Positions 1 through 8,838 of a DNA stretch of 64,000 bases are shown here, one piece after another. Within the stretch, counting starts at the first letter, position 1; the number at the start of each line of letters is the position of its first letter. The position numbers and the translations under genes were made by a program. This DNA is from Pseudomonas syringae CC1557. GTDB lineage: Bacteria; Pseudomonadota; Gammaproteobacteria; Pseudomonadales; Pseudomonadaceae. The notes below the pieces were generated by a model. It saw nothing but the letters and a program-made list of their open reading frames with translations, was not told the DNA's origin and made no database searches. Location: positions 1,364,001 to 1,428,000 of the forward strand of contig NZ_CP007014.1 in assembly GCF_000452705.1 (NCBI RefSeq), in the 5' to 3' direction.

Positions 1-230
<230 letters not shown>

Positions 231-297
231 CTAATCATCCTAATGCGTTTGCCATAACCTGTGCCGACTATTTTGATAACCGGCAGGCCAGTGACGC

Positions 298-1518
298 ATG
301 AGTGCATTCGATTCAACTACCGTGAAGCCGACAACAGCCTCACCTCCACCGGCCTGGGGCGCCGTATTCTCGATGGCGCTGTGTGTGGTGGTGCTGATTG
401 CCTCGGAGTTCATGCCGGTCAGCCTGCTGACCCCTGTCGCGCAGGATCTCGGCATCAGTCAAGGGCAGGCAGGGCAGGCGATTTCGGTGTCCGGTTTTTT
501 TGCAGTACTGACCAGCCTGCTCAATACGCCATTGACCGGTCATATTGATCGCAAGAAAGTCCTGCTCGGTTTCAGCCTGCTGTTACTGGTATCCGGTGTG
601 ACCGTCACGCTGGCACCCAACGGCTGGGTGTTCATGACCGGTCGGGCGCTGCTTGGGGTAGCCATCGGCGGCTTCTGGTCGATGTCGACAGCGACCGTGA
701 TGAAGCTGGTGCCACAGGAGTCTGTCGCCAAGGGCCTGGCGCTGATCAATGGCGGTAACGCCTTGGCTGCCACGGTGGCTGCGCCGTTGGGCAGTTTCAT
801 GGGGCAATACATCGGCTGGCGTGGCGCTTTTTTTCTGGTGATTCCGCTCGCGGCGCTGGCGTTCGTCTGGCAGTGGCTGAGCCTTCCGGCGATGAGCAAC
901 TCGCCGAACAGCCGGGCGCGCAATCCGTTTCGACTGCTGCACGATCCGCAGGTGGCCATCGGCATGACCGCCATCCTGTTGCTGTTCATGGGCCAGTTCG
1001 CCGTCTTCACCTATTTGCGCCCGTTTCTGGAAGAGATCACTGGCGTGAGCGTCAGCGCCTTGTCCCTGATGCTGCTGTTGCTGGGTGCCAGTGGGCTGCT
1101 CGGCACTTACCTGATTGGCGCGCTGCTGCAAAACCGCCTTTATGCCTGCCTGATCGCGATCCCACTGGTAATGGCGGTGCTTGCTGGGGCGCTTACCGGT
1201 CTGGGCCATTCGCCTCAGGCCGTTGCCATCGTTCTTGCCGCCTGGGGGCTGATTGCCACGCCAGCGCCGGTCGCCTGGGGCCTGTGGCTGAGCAGGACGC
1301 TGCCCGACGATGCGGAGGCCGGTGGCGGCCTGATGGTGGCGACCATTCAATTGGCAATCACGGCCGGAGCCGGTATCGGCGGCGCGCTGTTCGACCACCT
1401 CGGCTGGTGGAGCCCGTTCGCATTCGGTGGCGTGGTGCTGGCCGGCTCAGCAGCACTGGCCGGTGCCGCCCGACACAACGCTCAGCCCTCGACCAACGAA
1501 GCTTTAAGTCATCGCTGA
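298..1518 (+). CDS. MFS efflux transporter, NepI-like (DHA1 family)
   Basis: A 406-residue inner-membrane protein with about 12 hydrophobic segments and a short degenerate MFS motif A (GHIDRKK, residues 81-87) after the second helix. Long stretches resemble E. coli NepI, the purine-ribonucleoside exporter: the EFMPVSLLTPVAQDLGIS start, the IGGFWSMS segment and the FRLL...FTYLRP middle. NepI uses proton exchange to expel inosine and guanosine, but the substrate here cannot be read from sequence. The start is the ATG matching the family N-terminus. The divergent LysR gene upstream suggests inducible expression. Family sure, substrate unsure. Confidence 0.85.
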   Translation: MSAFDSTTVKPTTASPPPAWGAVFSMALCVVVLIASEFMPVSLLTPVAQDLGISQGQAGQAISVSGFFAVLTSLLNTPLTGHIDRKKVLLGFSLLLLVSGVTVTLAPNGWVFMTGRALLGVAIGGFWSMSTATVMKLVPQESVAKGLALINGGNALAATVAAPLGSFMGQYIGWRGAFFLVIPLAALAFVWQWLSLPAMSNSPNSRARNPFRLLHDPQVAIGMTAILLLFMGQFAVFTYLRPFLEEITGVSVSALSLMLLLLGASGLLGTYLIGALLQNRLYACLIAIPLVMAVLAGALTGLGHSPQAVAIVLAAWGLIATPAPVAWGLWLSRTLPDDAEAGGGLMVATIQLAITAGAGIGGALFDHLGWWSPFAFGGVVLAGSAALAGAARHNAQPSTNEALSHR

Positions 1519-1559
1519 ACCCTACAACGCGGGTCAATCATTCAATGAGGAAGTGCTCC

Positions 1560-2588
1560 ATGAAAACGTTTCTTTTGATGCTTGGGCTTTTAATTAGCTC
1601 ATATTCTGCGATAGGAGCAGACATGTCCCACGGTGCCGATAATTTCTACACAAGCGGCAAGGTCTTTGCGCAAAAAGTACTGTTCAACAATCAGTACAAG
1701 ATGAAAGTCGCGGGCAATCTCTTTATCCCCAAGGACTCGAACCCGAACGTCAAAGCGCCTGCAATTATCGTCGGCCATCCGATGGGGGCGGTGAAGGAGC
1801 AAAGCGCCAATCTCTATGCGCAGAAACTGGCCGAGCAGGGATTCGTCACCCTGTCGCTGGACTTGTCGTTCTGGGGCGAGAGCGAAGGGCAGCCGCGTAA
1901 CGCCGTTTCACCCGATCTCTACGCCGAAGACTTCAGCGCCGCAGTAGACTTCCTCGGCACCCAGACATTTGTGGACAAGAACCGCATTGGTGTTGTGGGC
2001 ATCTGCGGCAGCGGCAGTTTTGTCATCAGTGCCGCCAAGATCGATCCGCGCATGAAAGCCATCGCCACTGTCAGCATGTATGACATGGGCGCCGCCAACC
2101 GCAACGGCCTGAAGCATTCGCAAAGCCTGGCGCAACGCAAGAAGACCATCGAGCAGGCTGCACTGCAGCGTGATGTGGAATTCAGCGGCGGCGACACCGC
2201 TTACACCAGCGGCACCGTGCACAAGTTGACCGAAAAATCCGGGCCGATCGAACGCGAGTTCTACGACTTTTACCGCACGCCACGTGGCGAGTTCACGCCC
2301 GAAGGCCAGTCGCCCGAGTTGACCACTCATCCGACGCTGACCAGCAACATCAAGTTCATGAACTTCTATCCGTTCAACGACATCGCGACCATCTCGCCAC
2401 GCCCTATGTTGTTCATCGCCGGTTCAAAGGCGCACTCTCTGGAGTTCAGCGAGGAAGCGTACAAACTGGCCGGCCAGCCCAAGCAATTGATCATCGTGCC
2501 GGAGGCCGGACATGTGGATTTGTATGATCGGGTCGATCTCATCCCGTTCGAGAAACTGAGTGAGTTTTTCAAGAACAACCTGAAGTAA
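1560..2588 (+). CDS. Exported alpha/beta hydrolase, dienelactone-hydrolase-like with Cys at the nucleophile elbow
   Basis: A 342-residue protein with a signal peptide (about residues 1-20, ending SAIGA) and an alpha/beta hydrolase fold. The oxyanion strand is IIVGHPMG (about 69-76). The nucleophile elbow reads GICGSG (147-152), placing cysteine 149 where most relatives have serine, as in dienelactone hydrolases. A late GHVDLYD supplies the likely catalytic histidine. GAGGA lies nine bases before the chosen ATG; an in-frame ATG 15 bases upstream lacks a ribosome site. It follows the MFS gene by about 40 bases and may be co-transcribed. The substrate is unknown. Confidence 0.8.
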   Translation: MKTFLLMLGLLISSYSAIGADMSHGADNFYTSGKVFAQKVLFNNQYKMKVAGNLFIPKDSNPNVKAPAIIVGHPMGAVKEQSANLYAQKLAEQGFVTLSLDLSFWGESEGQPRNAVSPDLYAEDFSAAVDFLGTQTFVDKNRIGVVGICGSGSFVISAAKIDPRMKAIATVSMYDMGAANRNGLKHSQSLAQRKKTIEQAALQRDVEFSGGDTAYTSGTVHKLTEKSGPIEREFYDFYRTPRGEFTPEGQSPELTTHPTLTSNIKFMNFYPFNDIATISPRPMLFIAGSKAHSLEFSEEAYKLAGQPKQLIIVPEAGHVDLYDRVDLIPFEKLSEFFKNNLK

Positions 2589-3013
2589 CACGCCGGCAAT
2601 CAATACACGGCAAAAGGCCCTGCAATTGCAGCGCCTTTTGCGTAATCAGTCATTGGCGACTTCAAACCTGACGGCGATAGCGCCGGGTTGCCTGAAACCC
2701 AGGCAGGCCGATAACCTCAGGCGTGTGAGTACCTATTCTCGATCACGGGCTTGCCCGGAGCGCTCCATGTCACTGTGGACATGGTTTTGCCCAGTCAATA
2801 ACGCGCTAATGTTCGTGTGAGGCCAGCCTTTCAGGTCATGCCTCTAAGCCGGGCGCCTGTCCGGTCGCCAGCGTCGGTCAGCGCTGTCCGGAAAGGCCGT
2901 AATGGCTTCGCTGACAAACAAAATAGCCGGTTTGTAGTAAAGAAACTCGGCCCCGGCGCTCGAAACCGTTAGGCTATGCAGCTGTATTTTTGTTTTTCGT
3001 CGAGGTAGCACCC
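2589..3013. other. Intergenic region with two hairpins, no gene seen
   Basis: No convincing reading frame was found. The left end holds a terminator-like hairpin for the hydrolase (2610-2641). The middle holds a second stem, CCATGTC/GACATGG, followed by TTTT (2765-2788), and a small CGGGC/GCCCG repeat just before it. The right end must carry the promoter of the helicase gene. Confidence 0.6.
2610..2641 (+). terminator. Terminator-like hairpin after the alpha/beta hydrolase
   Basis: Perfect 9-bp stem GCAAAAGGC/GCCTTTTGC around a 14-base loop, starting 21 bases after the stop codon. The U-tract is inside the stem rather than after it, so efficiency is uncertain. Confidence 0.55.
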
Positions 3014-4351
3014 GTGTTTTCCGAATTCGCCCTGCACGAACGCCTGCTTAAAGCTGTGGCCGAGCTTAAATTTGTCGAGCCTACGCCTGTGCAGTCGGCC
3101 GCCATCCCGTTGGCTTTGCAAGGGCGCGACCTGCGGGTGACTGCGCAAACCGGTAGCGGCAAGACTGCGGCATTTGTACTGCCGATCCTCAACCGCCTGA
3201 TCGGTCCTGCCAAGGTTCGCGTCGATATCCGCGCGGTGATCCTGCTGCCGACCCGCGAGCTGGCGCAACAGACCCTCAAGGAAGTCGAGCGGTTCTCCCA
3301 GTTCACGTTCGTCAAGGCCGGTCTGGTGACTGGCGGCGAAGACTTCAAGGCTCAGGCGGCCATGCTGCGCAAGGTGCCGGATATCCTCATCGGTACGCCG
3401 GGTCGTCTGCTGGAACAGCTCAACGCGGGCAATCTGGACCTCAAGCACGTTGAAGTGCTGGTACTGGACGAAGCCGACCGCATGCTGGACATGGGCTTCT
3501 CCGAAGACGTCGAGCGTCTGGCGGGCGAGTGCGCCGGGCGTGAGCAGACCATGCTGTTCTCCGCGACCACCGGCGGTGCCGGTCTGCGTGAAATGATCGG
3601 CAAGGTGCTCAGGGACCCACAGCATCTGCAAGTCAACAACGTCAGCGAACTGGCTTCCGGCACACGCCACCAGATCATCACTGCCGACCACAACGTTCAT
3701 AAAGAGCAGGTCCTGAACTGGCTGCTGTCGAACGAGACTTACCAGAAAGCCATTATCTTCACCAACACCAAGGCGATGGCTGATCGTCTGTACGGTCGTC
3801 TGGTGGCGCTGGAATACAAGGCGTTCGTGCTGCATGGCGACAAGGATCAGAAGGACCGCAAGGCGGCCATTGATCGTCTGAAGCAGGGCGGCGCGAAGAT
3901 CATGGTCGCCACCGATGTGGCGGCACGCGGTCTTGATGTCGAAGGCCTGGATATGGTGATCAACTTCGACATGCCACGCAGCGGCGACGACTATGTTCAC
4001 CGCGTCGGCCGGACCGGTCGTGCAGGCAGTGACGGTCTGGCGATCTCGCTGATCTGCCACGGTGACTGGAACCTGATGTCGAGCATCGAGCGCTACCTCA
4101 AGCAGAGCTTCGAGCGCCGCGTCATCAAGGAAGTCAAAGGCACTTACGGCGGCCCTAAAAAGGTCAAGGCGTCAGGCAAGGCGGTCGGCGTCAAGAAGAA
4201 AAAGACCGACGTGAAGGGTGACAAGAAAAAAGTCGCCGCCAAAGGTCCGACCAAGCGCAAGACAGCCAACCGTCCCAAGTCTGACCTGGTCAGCCAGGAC
4301 GGCATGGCACCGCTGAAAAAACGCAGCACCCCGGCACCCGCCGCTGAGTGA
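3014..4351 (+). CDS. DEAD-box ATP-dependent RNA helicase with basic C-terminal tail
   Basis: A 445-residue RNA helicase. Motifs in order are Q motif PTPVQ (23-27), Walker A AQTGSGKT (44-51), PTREL, TPGR, DEAD (152-155), SAT (183-185), RGLD and HRVGRTGR. The last 70 residues are rich in Lys, Thr and Pro, as in RhlE/SrmB-type helicases that act on ribosomal or mRNA duplexes. GTG at 3014 was chosen because GAGGT lies just upstream and the family begins FSEFALHERLLKAV; an upstream frame extension adds only eight unconserved residues. The exact RNA target is not readable. Confidence 0.92.
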   Translation: MFSEFALHERLLKAVAELKFVEPTPVQSAAIPLALQGRDLRVTAQTGSGKTAAFVLPILNRLIGPAKVRVDIRAVILLPTRELAQQTLKEVERFSQFTFVKAGLVTGGEDFKAQAAMLRKVPDILIGTPGRLLEQLNAGNLDLKHVEVLVLDEADRMLDMGFSEDVERLAGECAGREQTMLFSATTGGAGLREMIGKVLRDPQHLQVNNVSELASGTRHQIITADHNVHKEQVLNWLLSNETYQKAIIFTNTKAMADRLYGRLVALEYKAFVLHGDKDQKDRKAAIDRLKQGGAKIMVATDVAARGLDVEGLDMVINFDMPRSGDDYVHRVGRTGRAGSDGLAISLICHGDWNLMSSIERYLKQSFERRVIKEVKGTYGGPKKVKASGKAVGVKKKKTDVKGDKKKVAAKGPTKRKTANRPKSDLVSQDGMAPLKKRSTPAPAAE

Positions 4352-4545
4352 TTGCCGTGACCGTTCCCGCGCAGGCGGGAGCGGTCAGCTTCTCCCCTGT
4401 TTGCCTTCTTGCAGACAACCGCCTGTTATACCTTCCAGCAGCTTCTCTGAACCGTCATAAACCCCGCAGGTCACATTTTCTGAGTCGTATGCCTGTGGCT
4501 GGATGTCATGGGCGATCAATCCATGCTGGACGGAGGTTTAGAAAA

Positions 4546-4845
4546 ATGACTTACAACTGGGACCTTATCGAGAGCCTGCTGCACGACGTTCAGAACGACG
4601 GCACTCAATCGACATCCACTGAATTCGAAACATTGCTGAATCGCGGGTTCATCGAGCCGCGTTCGGTCGAAGAGGGCGGCAATGGTTCGACCTATATTCT
4701 TACCAAACGCGGCGCAAGCCTGCTGGCTCTTATCGACAGCGCTATCCCTGATAACGCCCATCCGCTTCAGGTCTTGAATGAACACGATGATCCGCTCGAC
4801 CCGGCGACGTTCGACATAATCGCTTCCAAGCCTCAGATCGCCTGA
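4546..4845 (+). CDS. Hypothetical protein, possible winged-helix fold
   Basis: A 99-residue soluble protein not recognised by name. The start is well supported by GGAGG ten bases upstream. The middle reads LLNRGFIEPRSVEEGG then STYILTKRGASLLALID, with the beta-hairpin plus helix look of a winged helix-turn-helix of the 'xLTxKGxxLL' kind; this is a pattern impression, not a family match. It stands alone between the helicase and a minus-strand lipoprotein gene. It could be a small regulator or a phage-derived leftover. Confidence 0.6.
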   Translation: MTYNWDLIESLLHDVQNDGTQSTSTEFETLLNRGFIEPRSVEEGGNGSTYILTKRGASLLALIDSAIPDNAHPLQVLNEHDDPLDPATFDIIASKPQIA

Positions 4846-4853
4846 AACAGACA

Positions 4854-4868
4854 GGACGCGGAGCGTCC
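4854..4868. repeat. Short palindrome GGACGCGGAGCGTCC
   Basis: Perfect palindromic arms GGACGC/GCGTCC just after the 99-residue gene. It resembles the GACGCTCTGCGTC intergenic palindromes elsewhere in the window, with a different centre. It could be a REP-like element or a weak terminator between convergent genes. Confidence 0.5.
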
Positions 4869-4968
4869 AGTACGGCGCTAGCATGCGGAGCGTGGGAGCG
4901 ATAACCGTAAGGCTGGACACTCTCGCTTCCACGAGTCTTGCCGATAACGATGAGCGTCTTGCGCGCTA

Positions 4969-5832
4969 TTACTGTTGCGACTTCAGGCAGTCCAGTTCAG
5001 TGAAGTCCTTGCGCATATCAGCAATCCGGTTCAGCAAGCGGGTGCGTTGTTCCGGGGTGCTCATGGCAGTGACGTCGACGATCAGTGAGATCGCCGCCTT
5101 CTCGGTCTGGTCGTAGGCCTTGCGGTATTCCGGCGTCCAGAACGTTTCGCGGTCTTGTAACAAGGCGGCAATACGCTGCGGAAAGTCGCTGGACTGACGC
5201 TGCTGCACGGTGGCGAGAAACAGGTTCTGCCAGCGTGTGCGGTTTTCTATCCAGGCCTTGTTCTGCTCGCCGAGCGAAGCGGACCAGGTCTGGATGCGAT
5301 CCTTTTGCGCCTGATTCAGCTTGCCTATCCACGGCGTCAGGCGTTTTTCCATGCGGTCGGCGCGCTCGGCAATCTGGCGCTCCAGCGGCTGGTCGAGGTA
5401 TTTGTTCTCGCGCTTGCGCTGATCCTTGGCAAACGACTCCTGCATCTCCTGCACCTGCTTGTCGTCAAAGCGCGATAGCAGTTCGACGGCAGACGGCGTG
5501 ATCTCCCGGGAAATCGTCGAGATCGCCTCTTTGGCCTCACGGGTGCGGGCCTCAAGTCCCTCGTAGGTCACCTGATCGTTCTTGACCATGGCCTCCAGCT
5601 TGTCCAGCCAGGCCAGATAGCTCGGCAGCTGGGTACTGCAATGCCAGCTCAAATGCTCTTTGAGGCGAGTATCCAGCCAGCCCTTCTGTTGCGAATTCAT
5701 GTCCAGATAGTCGCTGAGCGTCCATGGAATGATCACGTCGAGGTTACGATACGCCAAGCCCACCTGATTGCATCCGGCAAGCAGTGAGACGGTCATCAAC
5801 AGGGTAATGAAACCTTTGAAAAGAGACGGCAT
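4969..5832 (-). CDS. DUF6279-type lipoprotein
   Basis: A 287-residue protein with a lipoprotein signal peptide ending in the lipobox LLAGC (cysteine near residue 21), so probably anchored in the envelope. The mature part is almost entirely charged alpha-helix, with many Lys/Glu/Arg/Gln residues and no catalytic motif. It begins NQVGLAYRNLDVIIPW, typical of the conserved Pseudomonas DUF6279 lipoproteins of unknown role. AAGGAG precedes the ATG. It is followed on the same strand by a separate lipoprotein-free porin gene region; no operon partner is obvious. Confidence 0.82.
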   Translation of the reverse strand: MPSLFKGFITLLMTVSLLAGCNQVGLAYRNLDVIIPWTLSDYLDMNSQQKGWLDTRLKEHLSWHCSTQLPSYLAWLDKLEAMVKNDQVTYEGLEARTREAKEAISTISREITPSAVELLSRFDDKQVQEMQESFAKDQRKRENKYLDQPLERQIAERADRMEKRLTPWIGKLNQAQKDRIQTWSASLGEQNKAWIENRTRWQNLFLATVQQRQSSDFPQRIAALLQDRETFWTPEYRKAYDQTEKAAISLIVDVTAMSTPEQRTRLLNRIADMRKDFTELDCLKSQQ

Positions 5833-5901
5833 GACAACTCCTTGGCGTACTGACGTGCAGTAGAGGAGTGTAATGGCTAGCAGTTCAACCCGGATAATGT
5901 G

Positions 5902-6630
5902 TCAGAAGAATGCACGCACGGCTTTCAGCGTGAAGGTGCCTTCGCATCGCGCGTTGTGACCACTGTAAACACTGCAATCGCCGCCACTCAGGCTGGAGCC
6001 GCTGTAGATAAGGTTCATGTCGATGCCCAGCCAGGGGCGTGAGAGATTCAGTGACCAGTCATTGAAACCGCTGATCAGGCTGCCATCGGTAGACGCCTGC
6101 GGAATGTCGAATTGATGATTGGCGTACTGCATGCGCACGCCAACGCCCAATTGCTCGATAGCCCCCAAGTCCACAAATACAGTGCTGTCGCGGCTGCCAA
6201 CGTCGTTGCTGAAGGCTGCGCCGACGCGGCTGTTGAGCATGCGCAGTCCGGCGTAAAACTCGTGGCTGTCGATCTGATCGGTGTCCGGGTAGCTGTAGCG
6301 GATCATGCCCAGCTCGTAGCCCAGGGTGTTGTCGAAGGGCTTTTTGAAGCCCATGTACGAGTCAAGCTCCATACCGTTGTCGGAGTTCAAACCCATGTTG
6401 GGCGTCCACTGGCCGAAGTAAAAGCCGCTTGCGTGGGTCAGGTCCAGCCCGCCATGGAACGAGTCCGAGCTGCCGCTAGGCGTTACCAGCCCCTGCGCCA
6501 TGCTGCGCGTGGGCGTCGTGGCAAGTTTCAGGTCGAATTGACCCAAATCCCGCTCCATGACCTGGGCAGAAACGGTTTGACAGAAAATCAGTGCGCTGAA
6601 AGACAGCACCCGTAAGCGATGGCTGAGCAT
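5902..6630 (-). CDS. TorF-family putative outer-membrane porin
   Basis: A 242-residue protein with a signal peptide (to about residue 22, VSA) and alternating aromatic beta-strands, ending in Phe-Phe as outer-membrane barrels do. Segments such as GGLDLTHASGFYFGQW, the GYELGMIRYSYP strand and WSLNLSRPWLGIDMNLIYSG fit the TorF/Gcw_chp family, predicted small barrels whose substrate is unknown. Four cysteines lie near the C-terminus or signal region. AAGGAG lies eight bases before the ATG. Assignment to an outer-membrane barrel is firm, function is not. Confidence 0.75.
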   Translation of the reverse strand: MLSHRLRVLSFSALIFCQTVSAQVMERDLGQFDLKLATTPTRSMAQGLVTPSGSSDSFHGGLDLTHASGFYFGQWTPNMGLNSDNGMELDSYMGFKKPFDNTLGYELGMIRYSYPDTDQIDSHEFYAGLRMLNSRVGAAFSNDVGSRDSTVFVDLGAIEQLGVGVRMQYANHQFDIPQASTDGSLISGFNDWSLNLSRPWLGIDMNLIYSGSSLSGGDCSVYSGHNARCEGTFTLKAVRAFF

Positions 6631-6772
6631 GGCTCACTCCTTGATCTGCGAGGAGTGTGGTCAGAAATGGCGTATCGAAAATGGCTGGGGAGCCGACACA
6701 AGCCGCGTGCTAGAGCGCTGTAAGGATACCGGTGAAATACTGTCCGGTCGGACCGTTCGTCGATCCGCAGGT

Positions 6773-7285
6773 CTATCGGTTAACAGCGGCCACATTGGCG
6801 GACGGAATGACCAGCCCGCGAATGACCACCAGAGCCTGCTCGAACGACGGATAACCACTCTTGGCGACATCCAGTTCGGCGTACTCGGAGCGGTAGTGCT
6901 CGGACAAGGTCGGGTCGCTGATGCTCAACTGCTGGGAGAGCAGGGCGATGGCCAGCGGATGCTTGTGCTTTGCTGCGGTTTGCAGCAGGTCGACGATCTG
7001 TTTGTGATCGGCTTGCTGGCGGATCAGCAGTACGGCCTGATAGAACTCGGCTTCGCCCGACGCATCATCGATGCCGGCGCGGCGCAGGATAGCTTCAGCC
7101 AGTTCGTAATTTTCGCGGTTGTCTTCGCTGATCAGCAATTTGGCCTGGAGCATGTCGTTTTGATACAGCAGATGCCCGGCCCGGCAAGGGCTGTCGGTCA
7201 GCTGGCTGTCATTGGGATTTTCGCAGTGGTGCGATGCGCAACCACCGAGATAGACAAGTGCGCCGAAAAGCATCCAGTTCTTCAT
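6773..7285 (-). CDS. Small helical lipoprotein of unknown function
   Basis: A 170-residue protein starting MKNWMLFGALVYLGGC, a short lipoprotein signal with the cysteine at residue 16. The mature part is made of helix pairs such as YELAEAILRRAGIDDASGEA and QQADHKQIVDLLQTAAKHK, which look like degenerate TPR or Sel1-type repeats. The chosen ATG has GGAAT upstream; a longer frame adds 18 residues before the signal peptide and would spoil it. No specific role can be assigned. It may be a periplasmic scaffold, by analogy only. Confidence 0.65.
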   Translation of the reverse strand: MKNWMLFGALVYLGGCASHHCENPNDSQLTDSPCRAGHLLYQNDMLQAKLLISEDNRENYELAEAILRRAGIDDASGEAEFYQAVLLIRQQADHKQIVDLLQTAAKHKHPLAIALLSQQLSISDPTLSEHYRSEYAELDVAKSGYPSFEQALVVIRGLVIPSANVAAVNR

Positions 7286-7450
7286 TCGAGCATTCCGCAA
7301 ATGAGACAGCGTCCAGAGCGTGATCCTGCTCATGGTCAATGTGATATCAGAGAAGAGAGTAGCAGCGAGACCGGAAGAATATCCAGCGAAGGATCGTCAA
7401 TCTAGCGCCTTGGCGGCAAGACGCGTAGAGATCGACTGGCGAATGCGGTG

Positions 7451-7639
7451 TTACTTTTTACCCAGATTGATCTGTTTGGACGGTGCGAAAGTCTGGCCAC
7501 TCACGCCTTTGGCAATTTGCTGAATTTCGCCGCCGGATTTCAGGAAAGCCGCGATCTGCGCGTTGATCGAGTCGCTCGTCTCAACGGCTGGGGCGGGTTT
7601 GGCTTTCGAGTGGGATGCTTTGATACGCATGGCTGCCAT
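7451..7639 (-). CDS. Small conserved protein of unknown function
   Basis: A 62-residue basic protein with an N-terminal KASHSKAKPAP segment, a short helix (SINAQIAAFLKSGGEIQQIA) and a SGQTFAPSKQINLGKK tail. The spaced motif GGEIQQI-KGVSGQTF looks like a conserved Pseudomonas small protein; I do not know its role. Two in-frame ATGs nine bases apart are possible. GAAGG is three bases before the first and twelve before the second (7630), so the start is ambiguous. Small size and Lys content would fit a nucleic-acid or ribosome-associated protein, but this is speculation. Confidence 0.6.
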   Translation of the reverse strand: MAAMRIKASHSKAKPAPAVETSDSINAQIAAFLKSGGEIQQIAKGVSGQTFAPSKQINLGKK

Positions 7640-7947
7640 TTACCTTCATAAACGTAATACGGCCAGCCAGAATACAGGAAATGCCTGAATCCTGCTTGGC
7701 AAATATAGTGGCTGTCGAGCGACATATAAAAGCGTCACAAGCCGCAGTTGTACGGCTATGGCCTGGCTAAATATATGTTTTTAATAAAAAGATTCACCCG
7801 CGCATCCCTCGTGGCATGTGCCGCAGGCTGACGTGGCCTGCCAGGGAAACTGACGAGCGGAAGACTTGCCTGCGGCCGTGGCAGCGCATCGCGAACATGA
7901 ACTCAAAGTCGGGTAGAATGCCGCCCACGTAATGAGGGTATCTGGAA
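7640..7947. other. Divergent spacer, promoters only
   Basis: About 308 bases between the divergent small gene and cvfB. The middle is AT-rich (around 7765-7795). TAGAAT at 7914-7919 is a plausible -10 for cvfB, with no clear -35. No frame or strong hairpin was seen. Confidence 0.5.
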
Positions 7948-8784
7948 ATGGCTTTAATCGGGCGCTACAACAGCTTGCAAATCGTCAAGCACACTCACTT
8001 CGGTCTGTATCTGGACGGTACGCAGGACGGCGAAATTCTTCTGCCCAATCGCTACATCCCCAAGGATGTTCCGACCGAAGATGAAGACTGGCTCAACGTC
8101 TTTATCTATCTGGACAGCGAAGACAAGCTGATCGCCACCACCGAAAAACCCAAGGTTCAGGTCGGCGAGTTCGCCAGCCTCAAGGTGGTCGAAGTCAACA
8201 GCATCGGGGTGTTCCTCGACTGGGGGCTGCCCAAGGATCTGCTGCTGCCGTACTCCGAAGAGAAGCGCACCTTGCAAGCTGGCGAGTATTGCGTGGTGCA
8301 TGTCTATCTCGACAAGCACACGCGCCGCATCACGGCTACTGCGCGCCTTGACCGTTATCTGGACAAAACCCCGGCCAACTACAGCGTCGGGCAGGAAGTT
8401 GATCTGCTGGTGGCGGAAGCGACCGACATGGGCTTCAAGGCCATTATCAACAACAAGCACTGGGGCCTGATTCACAAGAACGAAGTGTTCAAGTTCATGC
8501 GTGCCGGCAAGCAGGAAAAAGGCTTCATCAAGGAAATCCGTGCCGATGGCAATATCAGCCTGAGCCTGCAACCGGTCGGTGCGGAAGCCGCCAGCAGCCT
8601 GAATTCGAAGATTCTCTCCAAACTACGTGACAACAACGGCACGCTGCCGGTCAACGACAAGAGCGATCCGCAGGTGATCAGCGGTCTGTTCGGCGTCAGC
8701 AAAGGCAACTTCAAAAAGGCCATTGGTGCGTTGTACAAACAAGGGCTGATCGTGATTCACGCCGACCGCATCGATCTGGTCTGA
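7948..8784 (+). CDS. cvfB: CvfB-family S1-like RNA-binding protein
   Basis: A 278-residue cytoplasmic protein with repeated S1-type OB folds followed by a winged helix. The repeats are visible as HFGLYLDGTQDGEILLPNRY, SIGVFLDWGLPKDLLLPYSE and DMGFKAIINNKHWGLIHKNE, each an S1 RNA-binding strand pattern. The C-terminus (ISGLFGVSKGNFKKAIGALYKQG) is the CvfB/YitL winged helix. CvfB in Staphylococcus affects virulence and RNA metabolism; the Pseudomonas role is undefined. Length and domain order match the family. Confidence 0.88.
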   Translation: MALIGRYNSLQIVKHTHFGLYLDGTQDGEILLPNRYIPKDVPTEDEDWLNVFIYLDSEDKLIATTEKPKVQVGEFASLKVVEVNSIGVFLDWGLPKDLLLPYSEEKRTLQAGEYCVVHVYLDKHTRRITATARLDRYLDKTPANYSVGQEVDLLVAEATDMGFKAIINNKHWGLIHKNEVFKFMRAGKQEKGFIKEIRADGNISLSLQPVGAEAASSLNSKILSKLRDNNGTLPVNDKSDPQVISGLFGVSKGNFKKAIGALYKQGLIVIHADRIDLV

Positions 8785-8838
8785 TCAAGCGTTACCAGCC
8801 CGCAGACCTGGCAGACCTGAGTGTGCAGGCGATGCACC

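Noticed and set aside
873..1559. Extension of the alpha/beta hydrolase to an upstream start at 873
   Set aside because: It would overlap the MFS gene in another frame and place the signal peptide in the middle of the protein; a good ribosome site exists at 1560.
2969..4060. Minus-strand frame of 363 codons opposite the DEAD-box helicase
   Set aside because: It is a mirror frame of a gene with all helicase motifs, and His/Gln/Arg-rich as expected for antisense of GC-rich coding DNA.
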